From: Agelas oroides
Lineage: Eukaryota > Porifera > Demospongiae > Agelasida > Agelasidae
DNA length: 64,000 nt
Assembly (NCBI GenBank): GCA_949130485.1
Contig: OX422197.1
Coordinates: 3,912,205-3,976,204, forward strand
Reading direction: 5' to 3'
Shown here: positions 43,288-54,300 of the stretch, piece by piece
Layout: each line of letters starts with the position of its first letter
How positions within the stretch are numbered: the first letter of the stretch is position 1
Notes under the pieces: generated by a model
Databases searched by the model: none
The model's input: only the letters and a program-made list of their open reading frames with translations
What the model was told of the DNA's origin: nothing
Position numbers and translations under genes: made by a program

Positions 43288-46200
43288 TCACAGTCCATGG
43301 CCATATCTCTCCACAGGCCTTCGAGGTCTTGAGGAACGTCTCGGGGTAGGGTGAGATGGTAGCACAGGAGGAACTGATTGAAGTACAGGTGATGAGGATG
43401 TGTCTGGCAAGTACAATGGATCGACATTGTCACTCTTGTTCTGCTGAACCTTTGCATGTCTCACACGCAGTGAGTCCACATGTCTACGAACAGTGTGTCC
43501 AGACTCCAACTCCACATGGTAAGACAGAGGTCCTGTAACCTTGACAACAGTGCCTGGTAACCACTTCGGTGATGATCCGGTGAAGTTCTCAGCATACACT
43601 GTATCACCAACACAAAAGGAACGTAAAGGAGCAGCCGAGTCATGAGTTTGCTTCTGCTTCCTCTGTTGACTCTCGACTCTCTGTGAGGTGTCCGGAAACC
43701 ATAAATCTAGTCTGCACCTGATGCAACGACCAATGAGAAGCTCGGATGGCACTACTCCTGTGACTGAATGAGGAGTTAGCCTGTAGTTGAAAAGGAATTT
43801 GGAAACACGTTCTTGAAGAGTGGTGCCAGAAATTCGAGCTATTCCCCTTTTGAGAGTTTGCACTGCTCTCTCTGCTAAGCCATTGCTTGAAGGGTGATAT
43901 GGTGCTGACTTGACGTGTACAATTCCGTTCTTCTGCATAAACTCCTGAAACTCATAACTCGTAAACGTTGGACCATTGTCTGTTACAACTTTGCGAGGAA
44001 TCCCATGGTTTGCAAAGATGATACGCAGTTTCTCAATCGTTTTTGCTGACGTAATTGAGTGCATGAGATGAACGTCCATCCATTTAGAATGAGTGTCGAC
44101 GAGTACAAGGAACATTGATCCCATGTATGGACCTGCAAAATCCAGGTGGATGCGACTCCATGGCTCAGATGGCCATTCCCAGGGATGCAAGGGAGCGGCA
44201 GGAGGAGAAGGTCGGGACTCTTGGCATGTCTGACATTGTTTTACTGTGTCCTCAATGGCTGAGTCCATCTTTGGCCACCAAATGTAGTTCCGGGCAAGAC
44301 TCTTCATTCTAGTGCAGCCGGGATGAGTCTCGTGTAACTCTTGTAAAACAAGCTCTCTTCCCTGGGGCGGGATCACCATGCGTGACCCCCACAGGATGCA
44401 ACCATCCCAAGCGCTCATCTCAGTCTTCCTGGAGAGGAAGGGCTTGAACTTCTCGTCAGTGATCTGATCCAGCCAACCTGTCTGAATATACCGCAGCACT
44501 CGAGAAAGTACTGGGTCTTTGGCAGTCCAGCTTCTGATGACACCTGCATTGATGGATGTTGAAGAGAGATGTAGAACCAGTTGGGCCAGCTCATCTGGTA
44601 CACAATCTGAGTTAGTAGTGATCGGGCGGGGTAGTCTGCTTAGAGCATCTGCATTATTCAAGGTTTTGCCCGACTTGTACCTGATATTATACTGGTAGGC
44701 TGCCAGTGTAAGTGCCCATCTCTGTATTCTCGCCGATGCCATGGCTGGTATGCCTTTAGTCTCATTGAAGAGATGTGAGAGCAGCTGGTGGTCTGACTCG
44801 ATGGTGAAGTGTCTGCCGTAGAGGTAATTGTGGAACTTTTTCACGCCGAAGACAATGGCCAAGCCTTCTCTCTCAAGTTGAGAGTAGTGATGCTCGGCAG
44901 AATTGAGGGTCCTTGAAGCATAGGCTATGGGCTTCTCTTCACCGGTGTCAAGGATATGCGAGAGGACAGCTCCGATACCGTACTCTGATGCGTCGCAAGC
45001 CAGGAGCAGAGGTTTGGCACTGTCGTAATGTACCAGAACGGAGTCTGCTTGAAGAGCTTCTTTGGCGAGTTTGAAAGCCATGTCATGTTGTTCAGTCCAG
45101 GTCCAGCGCTTGTTCTTGAGCAGGAGGTTGTACAGAGGTCTCAGCTTGGTGGAAAGATTTGGCAAGAATTTCGAATAGTAATTGATGAGACCGAGGAATG
45201 AGCGAAGTTGAGTGACGTTCTTGGGTGTAGGGGCTTCTTTGAGAGCAGCAATTTTGCCATCTGTTGGGTGTAGTCCATTTTCATCGATGACATGCCCCAA
45301 GAATGAGCACTTTGTGCAGTTGAGGCGTAAACCTGCATTTTCAATGCAGCTCAGTGTCGCGTCCAAATTCTGTAGGTGCTGATCCATGGAACACCCGGTA
45401 ACCAGGACATCATCTTGGTAGACGGAAACTCCTCTCAATCCCCTAAGCAATGTCTCCATGGTCCTTTGAAATATTGCTGGGGCTGATGACACGCCAAACG
45501 GGAGACGATTAAATTGAAACAGCCCTTTGTGGGTGTTGATAGTGACATATGGTTTGGACTCGTCAGACAGTGGCAACTGTAGGTAGGCATTGGACATGTC
45601 CAACTTGGTGAAAAGCTTGCCTCCAGAAAGATCAGCAAAAAGGTCATCCACTCGTGGGAGTGGGTAGGTCTCAGTGACAGAGGCTTGATTAATGGTGGTC
45701 TTGAAATCCCCGCAGATCCTAATGGTACCATCACTCTTTGGAACAGGGACGATGGGGGCTGCCCACTGGGAATGCTGCACAGGGGATATAATGCCTAGCT
45801 GCTCCAGCCTACTCAGTTCTTTTTCAACCTTCTCTCTCAGAAGGTAAGGGACAGTTCTGGGCTTCAGGAACTTGGGTTTAGCAGCTTCGTTCACCTGTAA
45901 GGTGACCTTGGCATCATTTAGGCACCCTAGGCTCCCATCAAAGACCGCCTCATGCTTATCTAACGCTTCTTTGATCTTGTCATGCTCCAGTAGATTCACC
46001 TGACCTATGTTGACATTAAGTCTCCCCAGCCAGTCTCTGCCCATTAAGTCAGGTCCCTCCCCAACAACTACCTGGGCTGATAATGTAGCCACAATCTCAC
46101 CATAGTGCACTGTCATGTTGGTTGCCCCGACAACCGGTATAGGTTCACCTGTGTATGTCAGTAGCCGGGTAGTAGAAGGATGGAGGGTGAGTGTGGCATC

Positions 46201-46419
46201 ATGTTGCTTCAGCCGGTTGAACGTCGCTTGGCTGATGATCGAGAGAGATGCTCCCGTGTCTAACACCATGTCCACAGGGACGTCGTTCAGGAGGACCTGC
46301 ATTCGGGTCGGCTCATTCGATTGATCCTCCAGTGTGAACATTTCGTACGTGCGGTCCGTTTCGTCTTGTGTCAACTCCTCGGTTACGAACATGTTCTTGC
46401 GGGTGTTTTGTGATGGCAT
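43288..46419 (-). CDS. pol: Pol polyprotein of the Ty3/Gypsy element
   Basis: A 1,043-codon frame of the LTR element. The parts appear in order: an aspartic protease with DTGAS near residue 56; a reverse transcriptase with 'FTKLDMSNAYLQLPL' and a YQDD active site; RNase H ('YASRTLNSAEHHYSQLE'); an integrase with an HHCC zinc-binding region ('HETHPGCTRMKSLARNYIWW', 'CQTCQE') and a core with 'IHLDFAGP', 'VTDNGPTF' and 'HPSSNGLAERAVQTLK'; and a C-terminal region. The protease-RT-RNase H-integrase order places it in Ty3/Gypsy, and the sequence style suggests the Mag clade. It reads as one long open frame. Confidence 0.95.
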   Translation of the reverse strand: MPSQNTRKNMFVTEELTQDETDRTYEMFTLEDQSNEPTRMQVLLNDVPVDMVLDTGASLSIISQATFNRLKQHDATLTLHPSTTRLLTYTGEPIPVVGATNMTVHYGEIVATLSAQVVVGEGPDLMGRDWLGRLNVNIGQVNLLEHDKIKEALDKHEAVFDGSLGCLNDAKVTLQVNEAAKPKFLKPRTVPYLLREKVEKELSRLEQLGIISPVQHSQWAAPIVPVPKSDGTIRICGDFKTTINQASVTETYPLPRVDDLFADLSGGKLFTKLDMSNAYLQLPLSDESKPYVTINTHKGLFQFNRLPFGVSSAPAIFQRTMETLLRGLRGVSVYQDDVLVTGCSMDQHLQNLDATLSCIENAGLRLNCTKCSFLGHVIDENGLHPTDGKIAALKEAPTPKNVTQLRSFLGLINYYSKFLPNLSTKLRPLYNLLLKNKRWTWTEQHDMAFKLAKEALQADSVLVHYDSAKPLLLACDASEYGIGAVLSHILDTGEEKPIAYASRTLNSAEHHYSQLEREGLAIVFGVKKFHNYLYGRHFTIESDHQLLSHLFNETKGIPAMASARIQRWALTLAAYQYNIRYKSGKTLNNADALSRLPRPITTNSDCVPDELAQLVLHLSSTSINAGVIRSWTAKDPVLSRVLRYIQTGWLDQITDEKFKPFLSRKTEMSAWDGCILWGSRMVIPPQGRELVLQELHETHPGCTRMKSLARNYIWWPKMDSAIEDTVKQCQTCQESRPSPPAAPLHPWEWPSEPWSRIHLDFAGPYMGSMFLVLVDTHSKWMDVHLMHSITSAKTIEKLRIIFANHGIPRKVVTDNGPTFTSYEFQEFMQKNGIVHVKSAPYHPSSNGLAERAVQTLKRGIARISGTTLQERVSKFLFNYRLTPHSVTGVVPSELLIGRCIRCRLDLWFPDTSQRVESQQRKQKQTHDSAAPLRSFCVGDTVYAENFTGSSPKWLPGTVVKVTGPLSYHVELESGHTVRRHVDSLRVRHAKVQQNKSDNVDPLYLPDTSSSPVLQSVPPVLPSHPTPRRSSRPRRPVERYGHGL

Positions 46420-46460
46420 GGATGTCTCTTGAGCTCTCCTCTTAGCTCTGCAGACGCGGG

Positions 46461-47174
46461 CTAAATGACCTTTTTTCTACAGAAGCCACATTCAGTGTCC
46501 TTGTGACGACACACATTTGCAAGGTGGTTGCCTCCACACCTATAGCACGTAATTTCGCCCCTGCTCTTGCTAGGAGACATCTTCGTAGAAGACTTCCCGC
46601 GTTCTTTACTGTGACTGTAGAGAACAGGGTTGCAGTGTGAGCGTTCAGCTTTCAAATTCTTGGTGTCTCGTTCGGCAACTTCGATAGCAACAGCAACGCT
46701 GTACGCCTTGTCAAAGTCGAGTTCTTTCTCGGCTAGTAACTTCTTCTGGATCCCATCGTGATTGACGCCGCAGACGAGTCTATCTCTAAGCATCTCTGGC
46801 AGGGATGTACCATAGTTGCAGTATTCGGCTATTTCACGAAGGGCGGCAACGTAAGCAGCTACGGTTTCTCCAGGCGCACGATTGCGAGTGTTGAACTTGT
46901 AACGCTGAACGATCGGCGAGGGCAATGGCTCATGGTACTCCTTGACCACAGCACACAGCTCAACGAAGGTCATGGTAGGGAACTTGCTTGGGTCAGCCAA
47001 GCTCTTGATCAGCTTGAACGTCGCAGGTCCGCACACGGAAAGTAGTATTGCACGTTTCTGTTCAGCTTCCGTGACTTTGTTCGCAACGAAGTAGTGACCG
47101 AGCCTCTCAGTGTAAATACTCCAGCTCTCCTTGCCTCCAGGCTGGAACTCAGACATTGTTCCGTGCATCGCCAT
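46461..47174 (-). CDS. gag: Gag protein of the Ty3/Gypsy element
   Basis: A 237-codon frame at the 5' side of the element. The N-terminal two thirds is capsid-like ('WSIYTERLGHYFVANKV', 'FVELCAVVKEYHEPLPS', 'VAAYVAALREIAEYCNYG'), followed by a basic linker and a CCHC-type zinc knuckle (CYRCGGNHLANVC), as expected for RNA binding by a Gypsy Gag. Gag and pol lie in different frames, and members of this family are known to join them by ribosomal frameshift read-through. Confidence 0.9.
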   Translation of the reverse strand: MAMHGTMSEFQPGGKESWSIYTERLGHYFVANKVTEAEQKRAILLSVCGPATFKLIKSLADPSKFPTMTFVELCAVVKEYHEPLPSPIVQRYKFNTRNRAPGETVAAYVAALREIAEYCNYGTSLPEMLRDRLVCGVNHDGIQKKLLAEKELDFDKAYSVAVAIEVAERDTKNLKAERSHCNPVLYSHSKERGKSSTKMSPSKSRGEITCYRCGGNHLANVCRHKDTECGFCRKKVI

Positions 47175-47206
47175 AGCCCCCGAAAAGTTTTATCCTCGTC
47201 GCCAAA

Positions 47207-47390
47207 TGTGGTGTTGTGACAAGGTGGGCACGCGTCTTGAACAGCACAGTTTCAAAAGGACACCAAGTACAGACTGAGCATAGAATATACATGCTTGCAA
47301 TATATAGAGATGATTACATAATCTGACATAAGGAGGAGGAAATAGAAATAATAATCAGAAGTAATGAGTCTAGAGTTCACAGTCACCACA
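47207..47390 (-). repeat. 5' LTR
   Basis: 184-bp terminal repeat. On the minus strand it is followed directly by 'TTTGGCGACGAGGAT', a primer-binding region of the kind seen in Mag-like elements. Confidence 0.95.
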
Positions 47391-47395
47391 ATTGT

Positions 47396-47542
47396 CTTTG
47401 TAGTTTGTCTTGTCTTAACCTATCTGTTGTAGTTATCATTTTTGGGGGTCATGTCTTGTATTAGCAGCTTGCTATTTACGTGTATCCCTTGTCTATGTGA
47501 CATAAAGTTTTATAAACAAAAAAAACAAAAACAAAAAAAAAA
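47396..47542 (+). other. LINE 3' end and A-rich tail
   Basis: The remaining LINE sequence after the LTR element: the last codons, a 3' UTR of about 100 bp and an A-rich tail with scattered Cs (from about 47,510). The satellite resumes at 47,543 without a recognisable target duplication. Confidence 0.85.
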
Positions 47543-47956
47543 GCACGTGCAGTTCTGTTTGGTGCCAGGAAAGATCAAGAAAGCAGTTTTCGCCGCTGTG
47601 GAGGTCCTGTGAAGCTCGTTGAAGCCTGTTTATATGATGGAAAGACCTGACAAAGCAGTTTTATCCACCAAAGAGGTGCTGTGAAGCACGTGCAAGCCTG
47701 CTTAAGTACCAGGAAAGATCTATAAAGCAGTTTTCACCACAGTGTAGGTCCTGTGAAGCTCGTGGAAGCCTGTTTATATGCGGGAAAGACCGGACAAAGC
47801 CGTTTTAACCGCCGAGGAGGTGCTGTGAAGCACGTGCAGGCCTGTTTGGTGCCAGGAAAGATCAAGAAAGCAGTTTTCACGACTGTGGAGTCCTGTGAAG
47901 CTCGTGCAAGCCTGTTTATATGCGGGGACAAGAAAGACTTGACAAAGCAGTTTTAA
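47543..47956 (+). repeat. Satellite array, block 4 (direct)
   Basis: About six monomers in the same orientation as blocks 1-3, ending in 'caaagcagttttaa', where the orientation flips. Confidence 0.9.
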
Positions 47957-50900
47957 AGAGAGGCGCACGTGCTTCACAGCACCTCCTCGGCAGTTAAAAC
48001 GGCTTTATCAGGTATTTCCAGTACATAAACAGGCTTGCACGAGCTTTACAGTGCCTCCACAGTTGTGAAAACTGCTTTCTCGATCTTTCCTGGCACTTAA
48101 ACAAGCTTGCACGAGCTTCACAGCACCTGCACCATGGTTAAAACGGCTTTTTCAGACCTTTCCCGCACTTAAACATGCTTGCACGAGCTTCACAGGGCTG
48201 ACACAGTGGTGAAAACTGCTTTTTAGATCTTACCTGACACTTAAAGAGGGTTGCATGAGCTTCACAGGACCTCTACTGTGGTTGAAACGGCTTTGTCAGG
48301 TCTCTCCCGCACATCAACAGGCTTACACTTGCGTCACAGCACTTCCTCACCGGGTAAAACGGACTATATCAGCTCTTTCACATACACAGGCTTGCATGAG
48401 CTTCACAGGAGCTTCACAGGACTTCCACAGTGGTTAAAACTGCTTTTTAGATCTTTCCGGACACTTCAACAAGCCTCCACGGGCTTCACAGCACATTCTT
48501 GGCAGTTAAAATGACTTTGTCAGGTCATTCCTGCATATACACAAAATTATACGAGTTTCACAGGACCTTGACAGTGGTGAAAACTACTTTCTCAATCTTT
48601 GCTACAGAGGCGCACGAGCTTCACAGCACCTCCTCGGCAGTTAAAAAGGCTTTATCAGGTACATAAACAGGCTTACACGAGCTTCACAGTGCCTCCGCAG
48701 TTGTGAAAACTGCTTTCTCGATCTTTCCTGGTACTTAAACAGGATTGCACGTGCTTCACAGCACCTCATCGGCGGTTAATACGGCTTTATCAGGTCTTTC
48801 CCACACTTAAACAGGCTTGCACGAGCTTCACAGGACTTACACAGTGGTGAAAACTGCTTTCTAGATCTTTCCTGACACTTAAACAGGGTTGCAGTAGCTT
48901 CACAGGACCTCTACTGTGGTTGAAACGGTTTTATCAGGTCTTTCCCACACATCAAAAGGCTTACACGTGCGTCACAGCACTTCCTCAGCGGTTAAAACGG
49001 CTTTATCAGGTCTTTCCACACATACACGGGCTTGCACGAGCTTCACAGGACTTACACAGTGGTGAAAACTGCTTTCTAGATCTTTCCTGACACTTAAACA
49101 GGGTTGCAGGAGCTTCACAGGACCTCTACTGTGGTTGAAACGGTTTTATCAGGTCTTTCCCACACATCAAAAGGCTTACACGTGCGTCACACCACTTCCT
49201 CAGCGGTTAAAACGGCTTTATCAGGTCTTTCCACACATAGAGTAAACCATCAATAATTGGACACCAGCGATAATCGGACGCTCGTACACGGAGACCAGAT
49301 AGTCGGTTATGCCATGGAAAGGAAGGCGGAAAAACAAGGGAGATACAATTGTTCTTGATTCATACACTTCAGAAATTTAGTTTCCTGTAACTAGGCCAGT
49401 ATGAAGGCGGAAAAACAATTATATCTCGAGAACCACACAACGCATTAAGACGAGACTTGCACCGTTACGTTGGTAAGGACCTGTAGATTCTAATGATATT
49501 AGTATTCTTTGTCTATTGCGTAGCTGGGAGTGTCCACGGCGAAAAAATACTTCAATCCACTGTCCGATCATTGATGCAGCAACCCACTCAATTTTCGTCA
49601 ACACCCCTCAGCGCCCAAGGCAGCTACGGCGACGAATATCAGGCTTGCAGCAGCAGGGTCTTGCAGCTTTCAAACAGTGAAGAAACCTTGCCGAGAGTCG
49701 CTTCAGAAAGGGAACAGGAAGCAGCGTCTGAAAATACATTATTTTATCTGATTATCGAATGTTTCGGACAGTTACGCTAATCGCCCGTAGCGCAAGCGGG
49801 GATTGACGCTCGAGCTCCATTTTTCAGTCGCCGGATACGGTGGACTCCGTCTTCCTTTATACATGGCATAACCGACTATCTGCGTGGCTTAGTCTCCGTG
49901 TACGAGCGTCCGATTATCGCTGGTGTCCGATTATTGATGGTTTACTCTACACAGGCTTGCATGAGCTTCACTGGACTTACACAGTGGTGAAAACTACTTT
50001 CTCAATCTTTCCTGGCACTTAAACCGAGGCGCACGAGCTTCACAGCACCTCCTCGGCAGTTAAAACGGCTTTATCAGGTATTTCCAGTACATAAACAGGC
50101 TTGCACGAGCTTCACAGTGCCTCCACAGTTGTGAAAACTGCTTTCTCGATCTTTCAACAAGCTTGCACGAGCTTCATAGCACCTGCACCGTGGTTAAAAC
50201 GACTTTTTCAGACTTTTCCCGCACTTAAACATGCTTGCACGAGCTTCACAGGACTGACACAGTGGTGACACTTCGACAAGCCTCCACGGGCTTCACAGCA
50301 CATTATCTGCAGTTAAAATGACTTTGTCAGGTCATTCCTGCACATACACAGGATTATACGAGTTTCACAGGACCCTGACAGTGGTGAGAACTACTTTCTC
50401 AATCTTTCCTGGCACTTAAACAGGATTGCACATGCTTCACAGCACCTAATCGGCGGTTAAACTGGCTTTATCAGGTCTTTCCCGCTCATACACAGGCTTG
50501 CACGAGCTACACAGGACTTCCACAGCGGTGAGAACTGCTTTCTAGACCTTTCCTGGCACTTAAATAAGCCTCCCCACGAATTTGTCAGGTCATTACAGCA
50601 CATACACAGGCTTGCACGAGCTTTAGAGGACCTTCACAGTGGTGAAAACTTCTTTCTCCATCTTTCCTGGAATTTAAACAGGCATGCACGTGCTTCACTG
50701 CACCTCATCGGCGGTTAAAACGGCTTTATCAGCTCTTTCCCGCACATACACAGGCTCGCACGAGCTTTACAGGGCCTCCACAGTGGTGAAACTGCTTCCT
50801 CAATCTTTCCCGCCATGGCACTTAAACAGGCCTGCACTTGCATCACAGCACCTCATCGGCGGTTAAAACGGCTTTATCAGGTCTTTCCAGCACATACACA

Positions 50901-51303
50901 TGCTTGCACGAGCTTCACAGGACCTTCACAGTGGTGAAAACTGCTTTTTAGGTCTCTCCTGGTACTTCAACAAGCCTCCACGTGCATCAGAGCACCTTCA
51001 CGGCGGTTAAAACGGCTTTATCAGGTCTTTCCCGCACATACACAGGCTTGCACGAGCTTTACAGGGCCTCCACAGTGGTGAAAACTGCTTCCTCAATCTT
51101 TCCCGCCATGGCACTTAAACAGGCCCGCACTTGCATCACAGCACCTCATCGGCGGTTAAAACGGCTTTATCAGGTCTTTCCAGCACATATACAGGCTTGC
51201 ACGAGCTTCACAGGACTTTCACAGTGGTGAAAACTGCTTTCTCAATCTTTCCTGGCACTTAAACAGGCCCGCACTTGCTTCACAGCACCTCATCGGCGGT
51301 TAA
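47957..51303 (-). repeat. Satellite array, block 5 (inverted)
   Basis: Satellite units run on the minus strand (gtgcttcacagcacctcctc, ggcggttaaaacggcttt, gtggtgaaaactgctttc). The block is about 3.35 kb, including the 712-bp TA-flanked element. Both junctions fall near the 'gttttaa' word of a unit. Units at about 47,960-48,110 recur nearly unchanged at 50,030-50,160, so the inverted block has its own internal duplications. Confidence 0.9.
49238..49949. mobile_element. TA-flanked MITE in the inverted satellite
   Basis: TA flanks both ends (49,238-49,239 and 49,948-49,949). The inverted ends start GAGTAAACCATCAATAATTG and GAGTAAACCATCAATAATCG, and extend about 80 bp through 'ggacaccagcgataatcgga' and 'atagtcggttatgccatg'. 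The size is 712 bp including both TAs. The interior has a 95-codon frame (49,493-49,780) with a hydrophobic start and no known domain. It is Tc1/mariner-like by its target. Confidence 0.9.
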
Positions 51304-54300
51304 GTGCTCTAGAAAGCAGTTTTCTCCACTGTTTAAGTGTGGGAAAGGTGTGACATCGCCGTTTTAACCGCCGTGGAGATGCTGTGAAGCACGCGCAGGC
51401 CTGTTTAAGTTGTCTAGAAAGCAGTTTTCTCGGCTTGTGAGGTCCTGTGAGGCTCGTGCAACCCTGTTTATGCGTCAGGAAAGAGTTAGAAAGCAGTTTT
51501 CACGACTGTGGCGTCCTGTGAAGCTCGTGAACCCTGCTTATGTGCGGGAAAGACCTGACAAAGCCGTTATAACCGCCGAGGAGGTGCTGTGAAGCACGTG
51601 CAGGCCTGTTTCAGTGCCAGGAAATTTCTGGAAAGCAGTTTTCACAGCTGTGGAAGTCCTGAGAAGCACGTGCAGGCCTGTTTAAAAGCCAGGAAAGATC
51701 AGGAAAGCAGTTTTCACCGCTGTGGAGGTCCTGTGAAACTCGTGCATGCCTGTTTAAGTGCTTGTAAACTCAGAGAAACTCGTTTTAACCACCGTGGAGG
51801 TGCAATGAAGTACGTGCAGGCTTGTTTGGTGCCAGGAAAGATCAGGAAAGCAATTTTTACCGCTGTGGAGGTCCTGTGAAGCTCGTACAAACCTGTTTAA
51901 GTGCGGGAAAGGGGTGACATCGCCGTTTTAGCCGCCGTGAAGGTGCTGTGAAACACTTGCAGGCCGGTTTAAGTGCCAAGAAAGATCGAGAAAGCAGTTT
52001 TCACCGCTGTGGAGTTCCTGTGAAGCTCGCACAAGCATGTTTAAGTGCGGGGAAGGTGTGACATCGCCGTCTTAACCAACGTTAAGGTGCTGTGAAGTAC
52101 GTACAGGCCTGTTTAAGTGCCTGGAAAGATCTAGAAAGCGGTTTTCACCACTGAGGAGGTTGTGTGAGGCTCGTGCAACCTTGTTAAGAGCCAGGGAAGA
52201 TCAAGAAAGCGGTTTTCACCGCTGTGGAGGTCCTGTGAAGCTCGTGAAAGCCGGTTTAAGTGGCTGGGAGGATCAAGAAAGCAGTTTTCACCGCTGTGGA
52301 GGTCCTGTGAAACTCGTACAAGCCTGTTTAAGTGCAGGAAAGGTGTGACATCGCCGTTTTAGCCGCCGTTCAGGTGCTGTGAAGCACGTGCAGCCCAGTT
52401 TAAACGCCTGGAAAGATCGAGAAAGCAGTTTTCACCGCTGTGTAGGTCCTATGAAGATCGTGCAAGCCTGTTTATATGCAGGAAAGAACTGACAAAGCCG
52501 TTTTAACCGCCGTGGTGGCCCTATGAACCTCGTGCAAGCCTGTTTAAGTGCCAGGAGAGATCTAGAACGCGGTTTCCTCCAATGTAGAGGTGTTGTGAAG
52601 CTCGTGCAAGCCTGTTTAAGTGCGGGAAACGTCTGACAACGCCGTTTCAACCGCCGAGGAGGTGCTGTCGAGCACGTGGATGCCTGTTTAAGTGCTCAGG
52701 TTTCTCCACTGGTGATGTCCTGTTAGTTTCGTGCAAGCCTGTTTATGCGTCAGGAAAGAGCTAGAAAGCAGGTTTCACCACTGTGCAGGTCCTGTAAAGC
52801 TCGTACAAGCCTGTTTAAGTGCGGGAAAGGTGTGACATCGCCGTTTTAACCGCCGTGGAGGTGCTGTGTAGCACGTGCAGGCCTGTTTAAGTTCCTGGAA
52901 AGATCTAGAAAGCAGATTTCACCGTTGTGGAGGTTGTGTGAGGCTCGTGCAAGCCTTGTGAAGAGCCAGGGAAGATCAAGAAAACGGTTTTCACCGCTGT
53001 GGAGGTCCTGTGAAGCTCGTGAAGGCCGGTTTAAGTGGCTGGGAGGATCAAGAAAGCAGTTTTCACCGCTGTGGAGGTCCTGTGAAGCTCGTACAAGCCT
53101 GTTTAAAAGCGGGATAGGTGTGACATCGCCGTTTTAACCGCGGTGGAGGTGCTGTGAAGCACGTACAGGCCTGTTTAAGTGGCTGGAATGATCAAGAAAG
53201 CAGTTTTCATCGCTGTGGAGGTCCTGTGAAGCTCGTGCAAGCCACTTTACGAGCCAGGAAAGACCTAGGAATGAGTTTTACCACTGTGGAGGTCGTGGGA
53301 AACTCGTGCAAGCATGTTTATGTGCGTGACAAGTCTGACAGAGCCCATAATAGGTCCTGTGAAGCTCGTGCAAGCCTGTTTAAGTGTCAGAGCTAGAAAG
53401 CAGTTTTCACCAGTGTGGAAGTCCTGTGAAGCTCATGCAAGCCTGTGTATGTGTGGAAAGACCTGATAAAGCCGTTTTAACAGCTGAGAAAGTGCTGTGA
53501 AGCTCGTGTAAGCCTGTGTATGTGCGGGAATGACCCGGCAAAGACGTTTTAACCGCCGAGGAAGTGCAGTGAATCTCGTGCAAGCCTGTTTATGTGCGGG
53601 AAAGACCTGATAAAGCCGTTTTAACTGCCGTTGAGGTGCTGTGATGCACGTGCAAGTGCCAGGAAAGATCGAGAAAGCACCTTTCACCACTGTGGAGGCC
53701 TTGTGAAGCTCGTGCAAGCCTGTGTATGTGCGGGAAAGACTTGCTAAAGCCGTTTTCACCGCCGATGAGGTGCTGTGAAGCTGCTGCAAGCCTGTTTATG
53801 TGCGGGAAAGACCTGATAAGGCCCTTTTAACCGCCGATGAGGTGCTGTAATGCACGTGCAAGTGCCAGGAAAGATCGAGAAAGCACCTTTTACCACAGTG
53901 GAGGCCTTATGAAGCTCATGGAAGCCTGTGTATGTGCGGGAAAGACTTGCTAAAGCCGTTTTCACCGCCGATGAGGTGCTGTGAAGCTGCTGCAAGCCTG
54001 TTTATGTGCGGGAAAGACCTGATAAGGCCGTTTCAACCCCCGAGGAGGTGCTGTGAAGAACGTGTAATCATGTTTAATTGCCAGGAAAGATCGACAAAGC
54101 AGTTTTCACCACTGTGGAGGCCTTGTGAAGCTCGTGCAAACCTGTGTATGTACGGGAAAGACTTGCTAAAGCTGTTTTCACCGCCGAGGAGGTGCTGTGA
54201 AGCTTTTGCAAGCCTGTTTATGTGCGGGAAAGACCTGATAAAGCCGTTTCAACCGCCGATGAGGTGCTGTCAAGCACGTACGATCCTGTTTAAGTGCCGG

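Larger units (their letters stand above)
43074..47395 (-). mobile_element. Ty3/Gypsy LTR retrotransposon (Mag-like), near whole
   Basis: A fossil or young copy on the minus strand, inserted in the LINE. The 5-bp duplication ATTGT (43,074-43,078 and 47,391-47,395) flanks two 184-bp LTRs (43,079-43,262 and 47,207-47,390) that begin TG and end CA. Between them, in transcription order, come a primer-binding region next to the 5' LTR, gag, pol (protease, RT, RNase H, integrase) and a purine-rich tract next to the 3' LTR. The LTRs differ at 4 of 184 positions (about 2 percent), so the insertion is fairly recent. It looks whole, with at most one or two possible breaks. No envelope gene was seen. Confidence 0.95.
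39480..47542 (+). mobile_element. CR1/Jockey-type LINE, 5'-truncated, with two insertions
   Basis: A non-LTR retrotransposon of about 3 kb net, split by a TTAA-flanked element (40,459-41,207) and an LTR element (43,079-47,390). The order is apurinic endonuclease, reverse transcriptase, C-terminal domain and an A-rich tail (about 47,510-47,542, written as aaaaaaaac/aaaaac runs). ORF1 is absent and the frame is already open at the left junction, so the copy is 5'-truncated. It is further disabled by a frameshift and a small deletion, described under its parts. No target duplication is seen: the left flank stops at 'aacctccaa' and the right resumes at 'gcacgtgcagttctg', skipping about 13 bp and changing satellite subtype. 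Confidence 0.9.

Noticed and set aside
49493-49780. Transposase of the TA-flanked element
   Set aside because: At 95 codons it is far too short, and no DDE or helix-turn-helix motif is visible.
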